This document shows, in pieces, positions 10,986 through 20,757 of a stretch of 64,000 nt of DNA. Every line of letters begins with the position of its first letter. Position 1 is the stretch's first letter. The DNA is from Hymenopus coronatus (Eukaryota > Arthropoda > Insecta > Mantodea > Hymenopodidae), in the NCBI GenBank assembly GCA_030762935.1, contig CM060899.1:66638501-66702500 (forward strand), written 5' to 3'. The notes under the pieces are model-generated. The model made no database searches. It saw only the letters and a list, made by a program, of their open reading frames with translations, and was not told the origin of the DNA. The translations under genes and the position numbers were made by a program.

Positions 10986-11848
10986 TATGATGTGTACCAT
11001 TCACATGACTTTCTCTATATCCCGGCAACACATTATTCTTAAAAAGCTTAAACTTCTAGTTACTTTTTGCTAATCAGAAAAAATGAGCAGAAATAGACCT
11101 ATTACTTGCTTCCTTGTAAGTAGGAGCGAAATAAGGGACTACCATAGGTTAAAATGGTAGTCAAAAGCTGGTTTCTATGTCAATGAAGTTCCTCTGTTTA
11201 TATGGATAGGAGTTGACAAGTTCCTGTATGAGAAAAGTATACTTTTTTCATAGCAGAAACCAAAAATAAGGAATGTCTCAAAAACGACGAACTCCACGAA
11301 AAAATGTATATTACATAAATTGTGTGTTTTAGCGTGTTCTACATTTTTTGTGGAGTAAGTTTTTGTCCATCTCTTACGGTTTAGCAGTTATTCAAAATTC
11401 AGTAAAATTCATCCAGAATAAACTACTCTTCAGAGGCTATTTCCAGAAAATTCAAGATATAAATGTTATTTGTCAGGTAAATATCTTTAATATACAAACT
11501 TTTAATCAAAATCGTTACAGCCATATTTGAAAAACTCAAAATTTTCGAAAAAAGTTCCATGTAAAGGGTAGTTGAGGGTGGTGGGGATTTTTCTCAAAAT
11601 CTTCGTGTCGCATCCCTGGAAGATACTAAACTTAAATACCAAGTTTGGTATTTTACCGACTTTTCGTTTTTGAGTTATCATGTTCACAGACACACGTACA
11701 CACACATACACGAACCTTTTTGTGAAAATGCTTTTTTTGGATATTAGGGACCCTAAAACATATTTCCGGTGAAATCTCGGTATCGAATCTTTTGGTGGAG
11801 TGCAATACCTTCTCTATACACTATGTACATAGTGCGTATAGAGAAAGT
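10986..11848 (+). mobile_element. HINE-like repeat inserted in mariner
   Basis: A complete copy lies inside the left mariner arm. It is preceded by five A (10981-10985) and followed by six A (11849-11854). The uninterrupted right arm of the same mariner shows six bases of A at the corresponding place (TTTTTT near 12200). The 3' palindrome CTATACACTATGTACATAGTGCGTATAG is near 11813-11840. This copy defines the element's ends. Confidence 0.95.
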
Positions 11849-11854
11849 AAAAAA

Positions 11855-12133
11855 TGTTGCCGCCAATGATTTCAAATGAGCATTGACGTTGTTTTGAAGA
11901 TCTTCGTTGGTTTGAAAGTGCTGCCCTCCTAGCCACGACTTCAATTCAGGGAAAAGGTGAAAGTCACTGGGTGCCAGGTCAAGACTATATGGCGGATGCT
12001 CGAAAATGTCCCATAGAAATTGTTCAAGGACCCGATGGGTTGTGCCAGCAGTGTGTCGACGAGCGTTGTCATGGATCAACACAATTCCTGAAGTCAGCAT
12101 TCCTTTTCGTATGTTTTGAATGGCTCTCCGCAA
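11855..12133 (-). pseudogene. Mariner transposase, catalytic-domain fragment
   Basis: The minus-strand frame shows the mariner catalytic signatures HDNARRHTAG (usual HDNARPH) and YSLDLAPSDFHLFPELK (usual YSPDLAPSDFHLF), followed by WLGGQHFQTNEDLQNNV and the pre-terminal helix. Two aspartates of the D,D34D triad (HD and SDFHLF) are visible; the first aspartate and the DNA-binding domain are missing. The frame runs on into the inserted HINE-like copy. The remaining C-terminus is in the inverted right arm: AKLVQRYDKCLNLFGDYVEK-stop. Confidence 0.85.
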
Positions 12134-12147
12134 ACGTCGTACAGTAC

Positions 12148-12279
12148 GAAGATCTTCAAAACAACGTCAATGCTCATTTGAAATCATTGGCGGCAACATT
12201 TTTTAAAGCGGGTATTGCAAAGCTTGTACAAAGGTACGATAAATGTCTCAATCTTTTCGGTGATTATGTTGAAAAGTAA
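12148..12279 (+). pseudogene. Inverted duplicate of mariner C-terminus
   Basis: The plus-strand frame LQNNVNAHLKSLAATFF...LVQRYDKCLNLFGDYVEK ends at the natural mariner stop. It is the reverse complement of the left arm (10828-10980 plus 11849-11922). It makes the element a long inverted repeat. Confidence 0.85.
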
Positions 12280-12385
12280 CCATAAGTGTAGAAAACTTTT
12301 AGTAATAAAATAATTGTTTTCTACGTACTTGTCTTCTAAATATAGCCTATCGGAGGTTGATAAGAAAACGGCCCTCGTATATCAT

Positions 12386-12560
12386 TAATAACTTTATTTA
12401 GAAAGTTACAATACATCTCTCTATTTCTCAATGTAATCTCCATTTTCTCAAGACATCTATTGTCACGTGATACCACTTTCTAATGCTGATGTTACACTTC
12501 CAAAGAATTCACTTGTTTTTATGAATATACAAAATGTTTGCATAATCGAATTTTATAGGC
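12386..12560 (-). pseudogene. Tc1/mariner-like transposase tail, second copy
   Basis: On the minus strand this aligns with 6500-6690: shared blocks include AACTTTATTT, TGTAATCTCCAT, TTTTTATGAAT and ACAAAATGTTT. The decayed end reads GDYIEK-stop. It lies beside the fold-back mariner but differs from its ends, so it is a separate old remnant. Confidence 0.5.
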
Positions 12561-12575
12561 AAATAATGCATGTGT

Positions 12576-12685
12576 GTTACTTTTTCTACACGTACTATGT
12601 ACATAATATATAGAGAAGGTATTGCGTTCCAACAAATAAGTCGACACCAAGATATCACCGGAAGACGTTTTAGGTTCCCTGTAAA
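12576..12685 (-). mobile_element. HINE-like repeat, 3' fragment
   Basis: ACTTTTTCTACACGTACTATGTACATAATATATAGAGAAGG marks the palindromic end on the minus strand. It is truncated after TTTTAGGTTCCCTGT, where a plus-strand copy begins. Confidence 0.85.
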
Positions 12686-12686
12686 A

Positions 12687-13343
12687 AAATCTGATGTGTT
12701 CCATTCACATGACTTTCTCTACATCTCTGCAACAAATTATTCTTAAAAAGCTTATGCTTCCTTTTATTTCATGCAAATATAAAAAAAATAGCATAAATAG
12801 TCTTATTACTTGCTTCCTTGTAAGTGGAAAGGAAATAAAGGAGTGCCATAGGTTAAAGTGATAGTCAAAAGCTGGTTGCCATGTGACTGAAGTTCCTTTG
12901 TTTGTATGGACAGTAGTTGACAAATGCCTGTATGAGAAAAGTATAAGTTTTTCAAGGCTGAAACTAAAAACAAGGAATATCTAAAAAACGATTAACTCCA
13001 CGAAAAAAATGTCTATAGCATAAATTGTGTGTTTTAACGTGCTCTACATTTTTCGTGTGAAGTGAACACGTCCGATTTTATTTTTCAATGTAAAAGATGG
13101 CTTTGGATGGAGATGTTCTTCAAACCTATGAGTTACATCTTTGGAAAATACTGATTTTAAATGTGAAATTTGCTACTTAGCCGACTTTTTGTTTTTAGGT
13201 TATGCTGTTCACAGACATATGCTCACGAACCTTTTATTAAACATGTTTTTTTCTGATTCAGGGAAGATAAAAACGTGTATTTTCGGTGAATTCTCGGTAT
13301 GGACTTTTTGGATGGAATTCAAAACTTCATCTGCTTATTATAG
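12687..13343 (+). mobile_element. HINE-like repeat, internal and 3' deletion
   Basis: Starts AAAATCTGATGTGTTCC. It lacks part of the middle after GTGCTCTACATTTTTCGTGTG and the final palindrome, ending near GGATGGAATTCAAAACTTC. Confidence 0.85.
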
Positions 13344-13885
13344 GTAAGCAGAAGAGAAATTATATGATTTAATTAAATATGCATTTAATAGAATGTAAGG
13401 GAAAATGATAGAATACGAATGAAATAGCTCTTTTTTGCGTCAGAAAATATAGTGCAAGGAAATGCTGGTGTCAAGTGCAGAACGCATTGGTGCTTATGCC
13501 AATTTCCCTCGAGTAGAAGGGGAGATGGCCACGCAGGTAGAGGCAAAAGTTTTAAAGGGGAAACGAAAAAGAATTCCTGCTTTCCAAGGAAGAGCAAGGT
13601 GATAATAATTCACGCCCCATGAGTTTTCTGCGCCTTCCTTGTTTTCTTCTGCTCCACATTATGGAGGAGAAATCTCTTTGAACTTCGTTTCATCATCTCA
13701 ACGACGAGAGATGTCGCTGCAGGTGGTTGAGTGCTAAGAACATGTTGGCAATTGTGAAAGAATTTCTCTCACGAGCGGACGTGAAAAAAAGAGCTTTTGT
13801 ACAAGATGGACGTAACAATCTTGTCGGCTTTACATGTAAATGCTGTTGAGAAATACCTTGAAAACAATGCCACAATTTAAACGTA
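13344..13885. other. Unassigned stretch
   Basis: Moderately GC-balanced DNA with short open frames (60-70 codons) but no recognisable domain or repeat. Confidence 0.45.
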
Positions 13886-14490
13886 GTGTGAGAATTCTGT
13901 TTTCATTATCACCTCACTAAAATGATTAAGTTCAGTTCTCACTGTCACTTCACTAACGGGATTTAGTTCAGTGCTATCACTTCACTAATGTGGTGTAGTT
14001 CAGTTTTTAATATCACTTCATTATTATGATTTAGTTCTATACTCACTATCACCACCAATACTATTTAGTTCAGTTCTCACTCTCACTTCACTACTGTGAT
14101 TTAGTTCAGTTTTAACTCACTTCATTAACGTGACTTAGTTCGGATCTCACTCACTTCAATAACGATAAATTTCAGTCTTCAATATCACTTCACTAACGTG
14201 ATTTAGTTCAGTTCTCACTCTCACTTCACTTCTGTGATTTAGTTCAGTTTTCACTCTCACTTCACTTCTGTGATTTAGTTCAGTTTTCACTCACTTCATT
14301 AACATGACTTAGTTCGGATCTCACTCACTTCAATAACGATAACTTTCAGTCTTCAATATCACTTCACTAACGTGATTTAGTTCAGTTCTCAATAGCTCTT
14401 CAATATTGTGATATAGTTCAAGCGTTACTATAATATCACTAATGCGATTTAGTTCAGTTCATTAACGTGGTTTAGTTTAGTTCTCACTCT
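13886..14490. repeat. Minisatellite with higher-order repeat
   Basis: About 16 imperfect units of 34-38 bp around the core TGATTTAGTTCAGTTCTCAC and TCACTTCACTAACG. A variant block with GACTTAGTTCGGATCTCAC recurs at 14133 and 14307, giving a higher-order period of about 174 bp. Confidence 0.9.
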
Positions 14491-14499
14491 CACTGGAGA

Positions 14500-15211
14500 A
14501 GACCATGTGAATGAAACATCTCTGTAAGAAATTAGTGTCAAAACGCTCATTCTTCTATCTACATCATGCTAATCAAGATAAACATTAGTAGACATTGCCT
14601 TATTACTTGCTTCCTTGTTAGTAGAAGCGAAATATGAGAGTATCATAGGTTAAAGCGACAGTCAAAAGCTGGTTGCTCTGCGACTGAAGTTCCTTTGTTT
14701 GTATGGACACGAGTTCACAGAGTCTGTATGAGAAAAGTATAAGTCTTTATAACTGAAAAAAAAAAACAAGGAATATTTAAAAAACAATCAACTCCACGAA
14801 AAAAATGTATATAACTTAAATTGTGTGTTTTAAGGTGCTCTATATTTTTTGTGCGGTAAGTTTTTGTCTATCTCTTACGGTTTAGCAGTTAGCAAAATTC
14901 CGTAAAATTCACTCAGAATAAAGTAGTCTTCAGAGACTATTCCCAGAAAATTCAAAATATACATTTTTTGTCAGGTAAATATGTTTATTTATATCTTTAA
15001 TTTCTGCTAATTTTTGCTCCATTAGATGAAGTAAATAGAATAATTTGTTGCAGTGATATAGAGAAAGTCATGTGAATGGAACACATCAGATTTTTTATAT
15101 AGGGGACCCTATAACATATATTTCCGGTGAAATCTGGGTATCGACTTTTTGGGTTTAGTGCAATACCGTCTCTATACACTATGTACATAGTACGTATAGA
15201 GAAATAAAAAC
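14500..15211 (+). mobile_element. HINE-like repeat, mosaic with internal inverted segment
   Basis: The first part (to about 15000) is a plus-strand body. About 15002-15094 is the reverse complement of a 5' end (TAGAGAAAGTCATGTGAATGGAACACATCAGA). The last part (15095-15211) is the plus-strand 3' end with palindrome. The region between the GTTTATTTATATC segment and the GGGGACCC segment is replaced by the inverted piece. Confidence 0.85.
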
Positions 15212-15955
15212 AATTAAAATGCAGAGTTCCGATTGGTTTGAGTTTTATGCGCTAATGTACTGCATCGGCCACTTTCTACGATCACGTGTCATGTTTGAAA
15301 TAGTCAATTTAAAAAGCATCATTATTATTTTTGTTCATTGAAGTTTGTGAATTTCTGAACACACTCCCACAGAAAACAAAATGCAAAGCAGGTCAACAAG
15401 GTCTCTCATTCTAGTTTAAAGCAAGCAATCGTTGCTGTCCATCTGCGCAGTGTTGCCGTAATTTGGAGGCGAATCTCTCTTGTTTTCCAAGTTTACGACG
15501 TAATTAAGTCTCATCGACTCCTTGCGCGCCCTCCTCAGCTGGGAGTAACGTGTGGAAAACAATTAAACGCGAGGGATGGTTCACGAGTAACACTCGACTC
15601 CCCGGTCTAATTTCATCCTCTTGACGCTGCTGCATGTGAATAACGTCACGTGACAGTCATTGTAGTAGTAATATATGCAACAGGTGATTATCAAAAGTAT
15701 ATCATGAAAATAGAAATGTTTTTGGTAGCTCAGGTAATTTCTTAGTGTAGATAAAGCAATTCCTTTCTTTAAGTCATACTCATTTGAATATTTAATAGGA
15801 ATTGGTATACTAGACAATGTATTTGGATTATCAATTTATCGCATCATTCAACATTACCCTTATAAATTGCAAAAAAATAAAGCTAAACTAATATTATCAT
15901 TTTCAAATTCCAATACGCCATGTAGAAATTTTTGGAACACAAACTTGGCACCACC
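15212..15955. other. Unassigned stretch
   Basis: No element recognised; single-copy appearance. A 78-codon minus-strand open frame at 15581-15817 shows no motif. Confidence 0.45.
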
Positions 15956-16440
15956 AAGTAGTGGTAGTAGTATTAGTATTAGAAATGATAATAGTGGTAT
16001 AGTAGTATTAGATAAGGTAATAGTAGTGGTAGTAGTAGTATAGTGGTAGTATTAGAAATTGTAGTAGTAGTGGTATAGTATAGTAGTATAGTAGAGTTAG
16101 ATAAGGTAGTAGTATTAGATATAATAGTAGTAGTGTAATAGCAATATTAGAAATTGTATTAGTAGTGCTATAGTAGTGGTGATGGTAGTATTAGACAAAT
16201 TAGTTGTAGTGGTGGTGGTGGTGGAGGAGGAGGAGGAGGAGGAAGCTGCAGGAGTAAAGTGTTGGGAATGTTAATAGTAGTGAATAGAAGTAGTAGGAAT
16301 TGTAGTAGTGGTGGTGGTGATGGTCGTCGTCGTTGTAGTAGGGAACATGGTAGTCGTATAGAAGTATTAGAAAAATAGTAGTAGTAGTAAAGTAGGGGCA
16401 GCAGTAAAATGGGGTTTAGCGGTGTAGTAATAGTGGTGGT
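15956..16440. repeat. GTA/GTG trinucleotide tract
   Basis: Low-complexity run of GTA, GTG, GGA and TTA triplets, interrupted by ATTAGAAAT-type motifs. It ends in a short TG run. A smaller outlier is at 16860-16920, after the S5 repeat, suggesting that S5 inserted into the tract. Confidence 0.92.
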
Positions 16441-16469
16441 TGTGTGTGTGTGTGTGATTCCATTATTAC

Positions 16470-16858
16470 GTCAGACCCAGGAGAATAGGATGAGATGAGA
16501 AATATTCCAATGGACCGCCTAAACAGATTGATGGGGTGGGAGCCACCATGGAGGGTCTCTAACAGTGTCCATGTAATTTTTAATCTCGACGTGGGGATCG
16601 CTAGCAGCCCGCGTCCCAGATCTGACCAAAACCCCTGGGTCTACACACGACTTCCAACACCACCACGGAAGGGCGCCACCACTGTAGCCCTCGCCGACAC
16701 TTACAACCCTGAAAGAGACCGGTTGGATGAAATGAAGGGATAGCAGATTCGGGGGAATGAACCTCCCCAGCATTCGCCTAGTGACCCGGGAAAATCCTCG
16801 AAAAAAACCCATGGGTCAGAGAGGTCGGCCCCAGGACATCTCAAACCAAATGTCTTGA
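16470..16858 (-). repeat. Dispersed repeat S5, copy 1
   Basis: Shares ordered blocks with 19070-19447: ACGTCAGAC, GGATGAGATGA, GCCACCATGGAGGGT, ACGACTTCCAAC, CTCGCCGACACTTACAACCC, TTCGGGGGAATGAA and CCTAGTGACC. It is GC-rich with ~400-bp unit size, inserted in the trinucleotide tract. Open frames on both strands differ between the copies, so it is not a protein family. The orientation is taken from copy 2, where a tRNA-like head reads on the minus strand. Confidence 0.7.
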
Positions 16859-16967
16859 GTTTGGTGATGGTAGTAGTAGTAGTGGAAGTATAGTAACAGT
16901 GGTGAGCGTATAGCAGTATCTAGTATACTAGCTTCAAATTTAAAACATATAAACTCTTCACAAACAT

Positions 16968-17147
16968 GAAGATTAGAGTGATGTAGATAAACTCAAGTAA
17001 TAACAGCTATTCTGCTAATGTTTATCTCGATTAAAATTATGTAAATAAACTCAGTTAATAAGACCGATTCTGCTAATATTTATCCCGATTAGAATTATGT
17101 AAAAAAACTCAAGAAATAGGACCAATTCTGCTAATATTTATCCCGAT
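16968..17147. repeat. 58-bp minisatellite, proximal block
   Basis: Three decayed units of the same 58-bp repeat as 17490-18069 (AACTCAAGTAATAAG...TTTATCTCGATTA). It is followed by the 5'-end-like segment of a minus-strand HINE-like copy. Confidence 0.88.
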
Positions 17148-17473
17148 GTGCACGAATAATGTTTTATAAGAATAGTTTGGTTGTGGAACATTTAGAGAAA
17201 GTTATGTAAATGGGAATTTTTGGTTATAAAACTTTTATTTATAATTGATCGATTGTGAAATCTCTATAACTTATAGGATGACAGATGCGCATCAACAGTT
17301 ATTTTGTTTGCTCGTGGTCCCAGCTTCTCTCAGCGTCACGAATCAAGGATTCCGCCCAAACTCCTATTGTTAGCATTATTGATAGTAACTTACTTGGGCT
17401 GTATAACACTCGACCCAGCTCACAAGGTTGGGACGGGGGCGGAAGGAAAAGGATGGAGAATCGAGGGACTTAG
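17148..17473. repeat. Duplicated segment, copy 1
   Basis: Matches 18069-18378 throughout: GCACGAATAATGTTTT, AACTTTTATTT, CAGCGTCACGAAT, AGCATTATTGATAGTAA and GAATCGAGGGACTTA. The offset falls from 921 to 904 bp along the segment, so indels have accumulated. The first ~60 bp is HINE-like 5' end; the rest is not otherwise repeated here. No credible gene. Confidence 0.9.
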
Positions 17474-17489
17474 TGCATTTCCTTATTTC

Positions 17490-18069
17490 CCTTCTACTTA
17501 CAAGGAAGCAAGTAATAAGTCCATTCCTGCTAATACTTATCTCGATCAACGTAATGTAGATAAACTCAAGTAATAAGACCATTTCTGTTAATATTTATCT
17601 GGATTAAAATGATGTAGATAAACTCAAGTAATAAGATCATCTCTGGTAATATTTATCTCGATTAGAATGATGTAGAAAAACTCAAGTAATAAGACCAATT
17701 CTGGTAATATTTATCTCGATTAGATTGATGTAGATAAACTCAAGTAATAAGATCATCTCTGGTAATATTTATCTCGATTAGATTGATGCAGATCAACTCA
17801 AGTAATAAGACCATTTCTGTTAATATTTATCTCGATTAGAATGATATACATAAACTCAAGTAATAAGAACAATTGTGGTAATATTTATCTCGATTAGATT
17901 GATGTAGATAAACTCAAGCAGTAAGACAATTTCTGCCTATATTTATCTCGATTAGAATGATGTAGATAAACTCAAGTAATAAGAACAATTCTGGTAATAT
18001 TTATCTCGATTAGATTGATGTAGATAAACTCAAGTAGTAAGACAATTTCTGCCTATATTTATCTCGATT
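17490..18069. repeat. 58-bp minisatellite derived from a HINE-like copy
   Basis: About nine to ten units with a measured period of 58 bp (for example 17556 to 17614, and 17721 to 17779). The unit GTAATAAGACC...TTTATCTCGATTAG...GATGTAGATAAACTCAA is the internal segment found once in every minus-strand HINE-like copy (ACAAGGAAGCAAGTAATAAG ... CTCGATTAGCATGATGTAGATAG). The array begins right after CTTCTACTTACAAGGAAGC, as it would inside the parent element. Confidence 0.92.
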
Positions 18070-18378
18070 TGCACGAATAATGTTTTGTAAGAATAATTTG
18101 TTTATGGAACAGTTAGAAAAAGTTATGTAAATGGAACACATGGGACTTTTGGATATAAAACTTTTATTTGTAATTAGCCAATTGTAGAGATTCTGACGAC
18201 AGTTGCGCATCAATTGTTATTTTGTTTGTTCGTGGTCCCAATTTCTCTCAGCGTCACGAATTCAGGATTCTGCCCAAACTCCTATAATTAGCATTATTGA
18301 TAGTAATTTACTTAGGCTATATAACACTCGATCCAGCTCACAAGGGAAGGAAAAGGACGGAGAATCGAGGGACTTAAA
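18069..18378. repeat. Duplicated segment, copy 2
   Basis: Second copy of 17148-17473. The shared HINE-like 5' end (TGTAAATGGAACACATGGG) shows that the duplication included the 3' part of the parent repeat. Confidence 0.9.
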
Positions 18379-19068
18379 ACCTTAACTTGAGCCTCGGGTT
18401 TTGCGCGGGCCAGCAGCAATCAGATGCTATGATAATAGGCTTGTGGTTCACTGCCTCTGCTACAAGCTGGTTTCCAGGGTAGCGGAGTTTAAGGGGAACT
18501 GGGATCTCGGATTTGTGCGACTCGCTAATCAGATGTTGGGGGTTTTATGTTTTGGGAGATTCATGTGCTCCGACTTGCTGCTCCCAGGCATTCCAAAAAA
18601 TCGGTGAACCGCAACGCTATTGGGTAATTTTGTTTAAGTTCCCACCCCCTTCCTGCATTATGTACTTAACCAAACGTGTCTCTCCACTTCGAAGTGAACA
18701 CGACTACTGGGCGAGAATTGAAGATGTGCTTTAAAAGGTTGCAAAATTCACGCCATGTAAGCATTGATATTTATTCCAGTTTTTGTACAAAATGATACGG
18801 ATACTACTTTCACTAGCACGTATGTGCAAAAGAAAATAAAATGTGTATAATAACCGTGGTATTAATTTATATAATATGGCAGATTTTTAATGTGTAGATA
18901 TTAAAATTCACATTTAGAAATACATCATTATTTACATATAAATTTAAGCTAACATAATTATAAATATAAAAGTATAAAATATATAAAGTAAAAATATAAC
19001 TTTAAACAAATAAAAATAAAAATACGAAAATAAAAATTTAAAAATAATTAAAATTTAAAAAAGTACGT
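18379..19068. other. Unassigned stretch ending in A/T-rich low complexity
   Basis: GC-moderate DNA to about 18780, then AT-rich sequence with repeated TAAAAATA-type motifs to 19068. No recognised repeat or gene. Confidence 0.45.
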
Positions 19069-19069
19069 C

Positions 19070-19447
19070 AGACCTCAGGAGCATAGGATGAGATGAATAA
19101 TTTCAAAGCACGGCCGAACCCGGTCAGCGAGAAAAGAGCCACCATGGAGGGTACCCGGCAGATTCCAAGCAGTTCTGCATTTCCCGAGCTCCAGGCTCAA
19201 CTGAACTCCCTGAGTCCACATACGACTTCCAACGCCATCCCGCCGCCGAGAGCTGTATTTCCAGAGCCACGCAGTCCTCGCCGACACTTACAACCCTGAA
19301 AAAAAACCGGTTCGATGATATGGTGATGAAATTAAGATACAGGAAGTTCGGGGGAATGAAGAACCTCCACAGCATTTGCCTAGTGACCGGCGAAAAATTC
19401 CGTGGGTCACAGAGGTAGGTCACGGAAATCAATCCCACGACCTCCCG
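19070..19447 (-). repeat. Dispersed repeat S5, copy 2, with tRNA-like head
   Basis: Homologous to 16470-16858. On the minus strand the outer end reads GACTGGCATTCGGGAGG then GTGGGATTGATTTCC, which resembles the A-box/B-box spacing of a tRNA-derived SINE. It lies next to AT-rich low-complexity DNA. SINE identity is inferred from one decayed head. Confidence 0.6.
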
Positions 19448-19477
19448 AATGCCAGTCTCAGACGAAACTCCAGAGCG

Positions 19478-19768
19478 TATACGGTATTTTAATCAAAATC
19501 TTGAGAGCCATTATTTTAATAAAATTTTTCGAAAAGTTTTCCATGTAAAGTTTAGTTGGGGTTGGGGGATTTTCTTGAAAATCTTTTTGTCAGATCCTTG
19601 GAATATACTAAACTTAAATACCAAGTTTGGCTTTTAACGGTGTTTTCGTTTTGGAGCTATGCTGCCCACAGACACATACATACACACGCATACACGGGCC
19701 TTTTTCTAAAAATGCTTTTTTCGGACTCAGAGGACCTATCAACTATGTATATTATACATACGGGCTAG
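19478..19768 (+). mobile_element. HINE-like repeat, 3' half
   Basis: Starts at CGGTATTTTAATCAAAATC and ends GGGCTAGAGAAAGTAAAA. The CA tract is at about 19670-19695. Confidence 0.85.
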
Positions 19769-19803
19769 AGAAAGTAAAAAGGTGCTTACAAATTGTATGT
19801 TAT

Positions 19804-19926
19804 TGTAGACACAGAGGACCTCAAAACATATATTTCCAGTTTAATCTCGACATCGAATTTTTTAGTGGAATACAATACCTTCTCTATCCACTATGTAGAT
19901 TGTACATACGGACTAGAGAAAGTAAA
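19804..19926 (+). mobile_element. HINE-like repeat, 3' fragment, fused to next copy
   Basis: GGACCTCAAAACATATATTTCC through the palindrome to CTAGAGAAAGTAAAAA, whose final A-tract is directly the start of the next copy (TCTGATGAG). Confidence 0.85.
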
Positions 19927-19927
19927 A

Positions 19928-20757
19928 ATCTGATGAGTTCCAATCATATAGCTTTCTGTACATTTCTGTAACAAATTATTGTTAAAGACATTATTCTTCT
20001 ATTTAATGCAAATCAAGATAAACATTAGCAGAAATTGTCTTACTACCTGCATTTTTGTAAGTAGGAGGAAAATAAGGGAATACATTAGACTAAAACGATA
20101 GTCAAATAAGCTGCTTGTCATGTGGTTGAAATCTATTTCTGTGCATAGTCAGGGGTTTACAACTTTTCGTGTGAGAAAAGGTTAAGTATGTTAAATCTGA
20201 AGCAAATAACTTAAAATATCTCAGAAATGGTCAATTCTACGAAAAAAACGTACATGACATAAATTGTGTTTTAACGAGATCTACATTATTTATGTAGCAG
20301 CTGTTTATCTATCTGCTACGGATTACGAGTTATGCCAAATTCAGCAAAATTCATCCAGCATAAAGAGGTCTTTAGAGGCTATTTCCAGAAAGTTTTAAGT
20401 ATACATTTTATTTGCCATATAAATATATTTAATATACGGTATTTAATCAAAATCTTTAGAGCCATTTTTGAAAAACTAAAAATTTTTTAAAGTTTTTCCA
20501 TGTAAAGGGTAGTTTAGGTTGAGGGTATTTTTCTCTTAATCTTCGTGTCGCAGCCCTGGAAGATACTAAACTTAAATACCAAGTTTGGTATTTTTCCGAC
20601 TTTTCGTTTTTGAGTTATCGTGTTCACAGAAACACTGCGTTTTTCTAAACATGTTTTTTTCGGACTCAGAGGAGCACAAAACATATATTTCCAGTAAAAT
20701 CTCGGCATACTTTCTCTATACACTATGTACTTTGTAAATACGGGCTAGAGAAAGTAA
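19928..20757 (+). mobile_element. HINE-like repeat, near full length, diverged
   Basis: From AAATCTGATGAGTTCC to GGGCTAGAGAAAGTAAAA. The CA tract is almost lost (CACAGAAACACTGCG). Confidence 0.88.

Larger units (their letters stand above)
10828..12377 (-). mobile_element. Fold-back mariner element, split by a HINE-like copy
   Basis: The ends CGAGGGCCGTTTTTT...CCTCCGATAGG and CCTATCGGAGG...AACGGCCCTCG are inverted repeats flanked by TA on both sides (10826-10827 and 12378-12379), the mariner target duplication. After subtracting the inserted repeat the element is about 0.68 kb, half the usual ~1.3 kb. Both arms derive from the same end of the gene: the transposase C-terminus with the 3' UTR occurs inverted on the left and direct on the right (from about 12148), leaving only a short single-copy centre. 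The 5' half of mariner is absent, so it cannot be autonomous. Confidence 0.88.

Noticed and set aside
16968..18069. CRISPR-like array
   Set aside because: The units are contiguous 58-bp repeats without unique spacers, and derive from a transposon segment in eukaryotic DNA.
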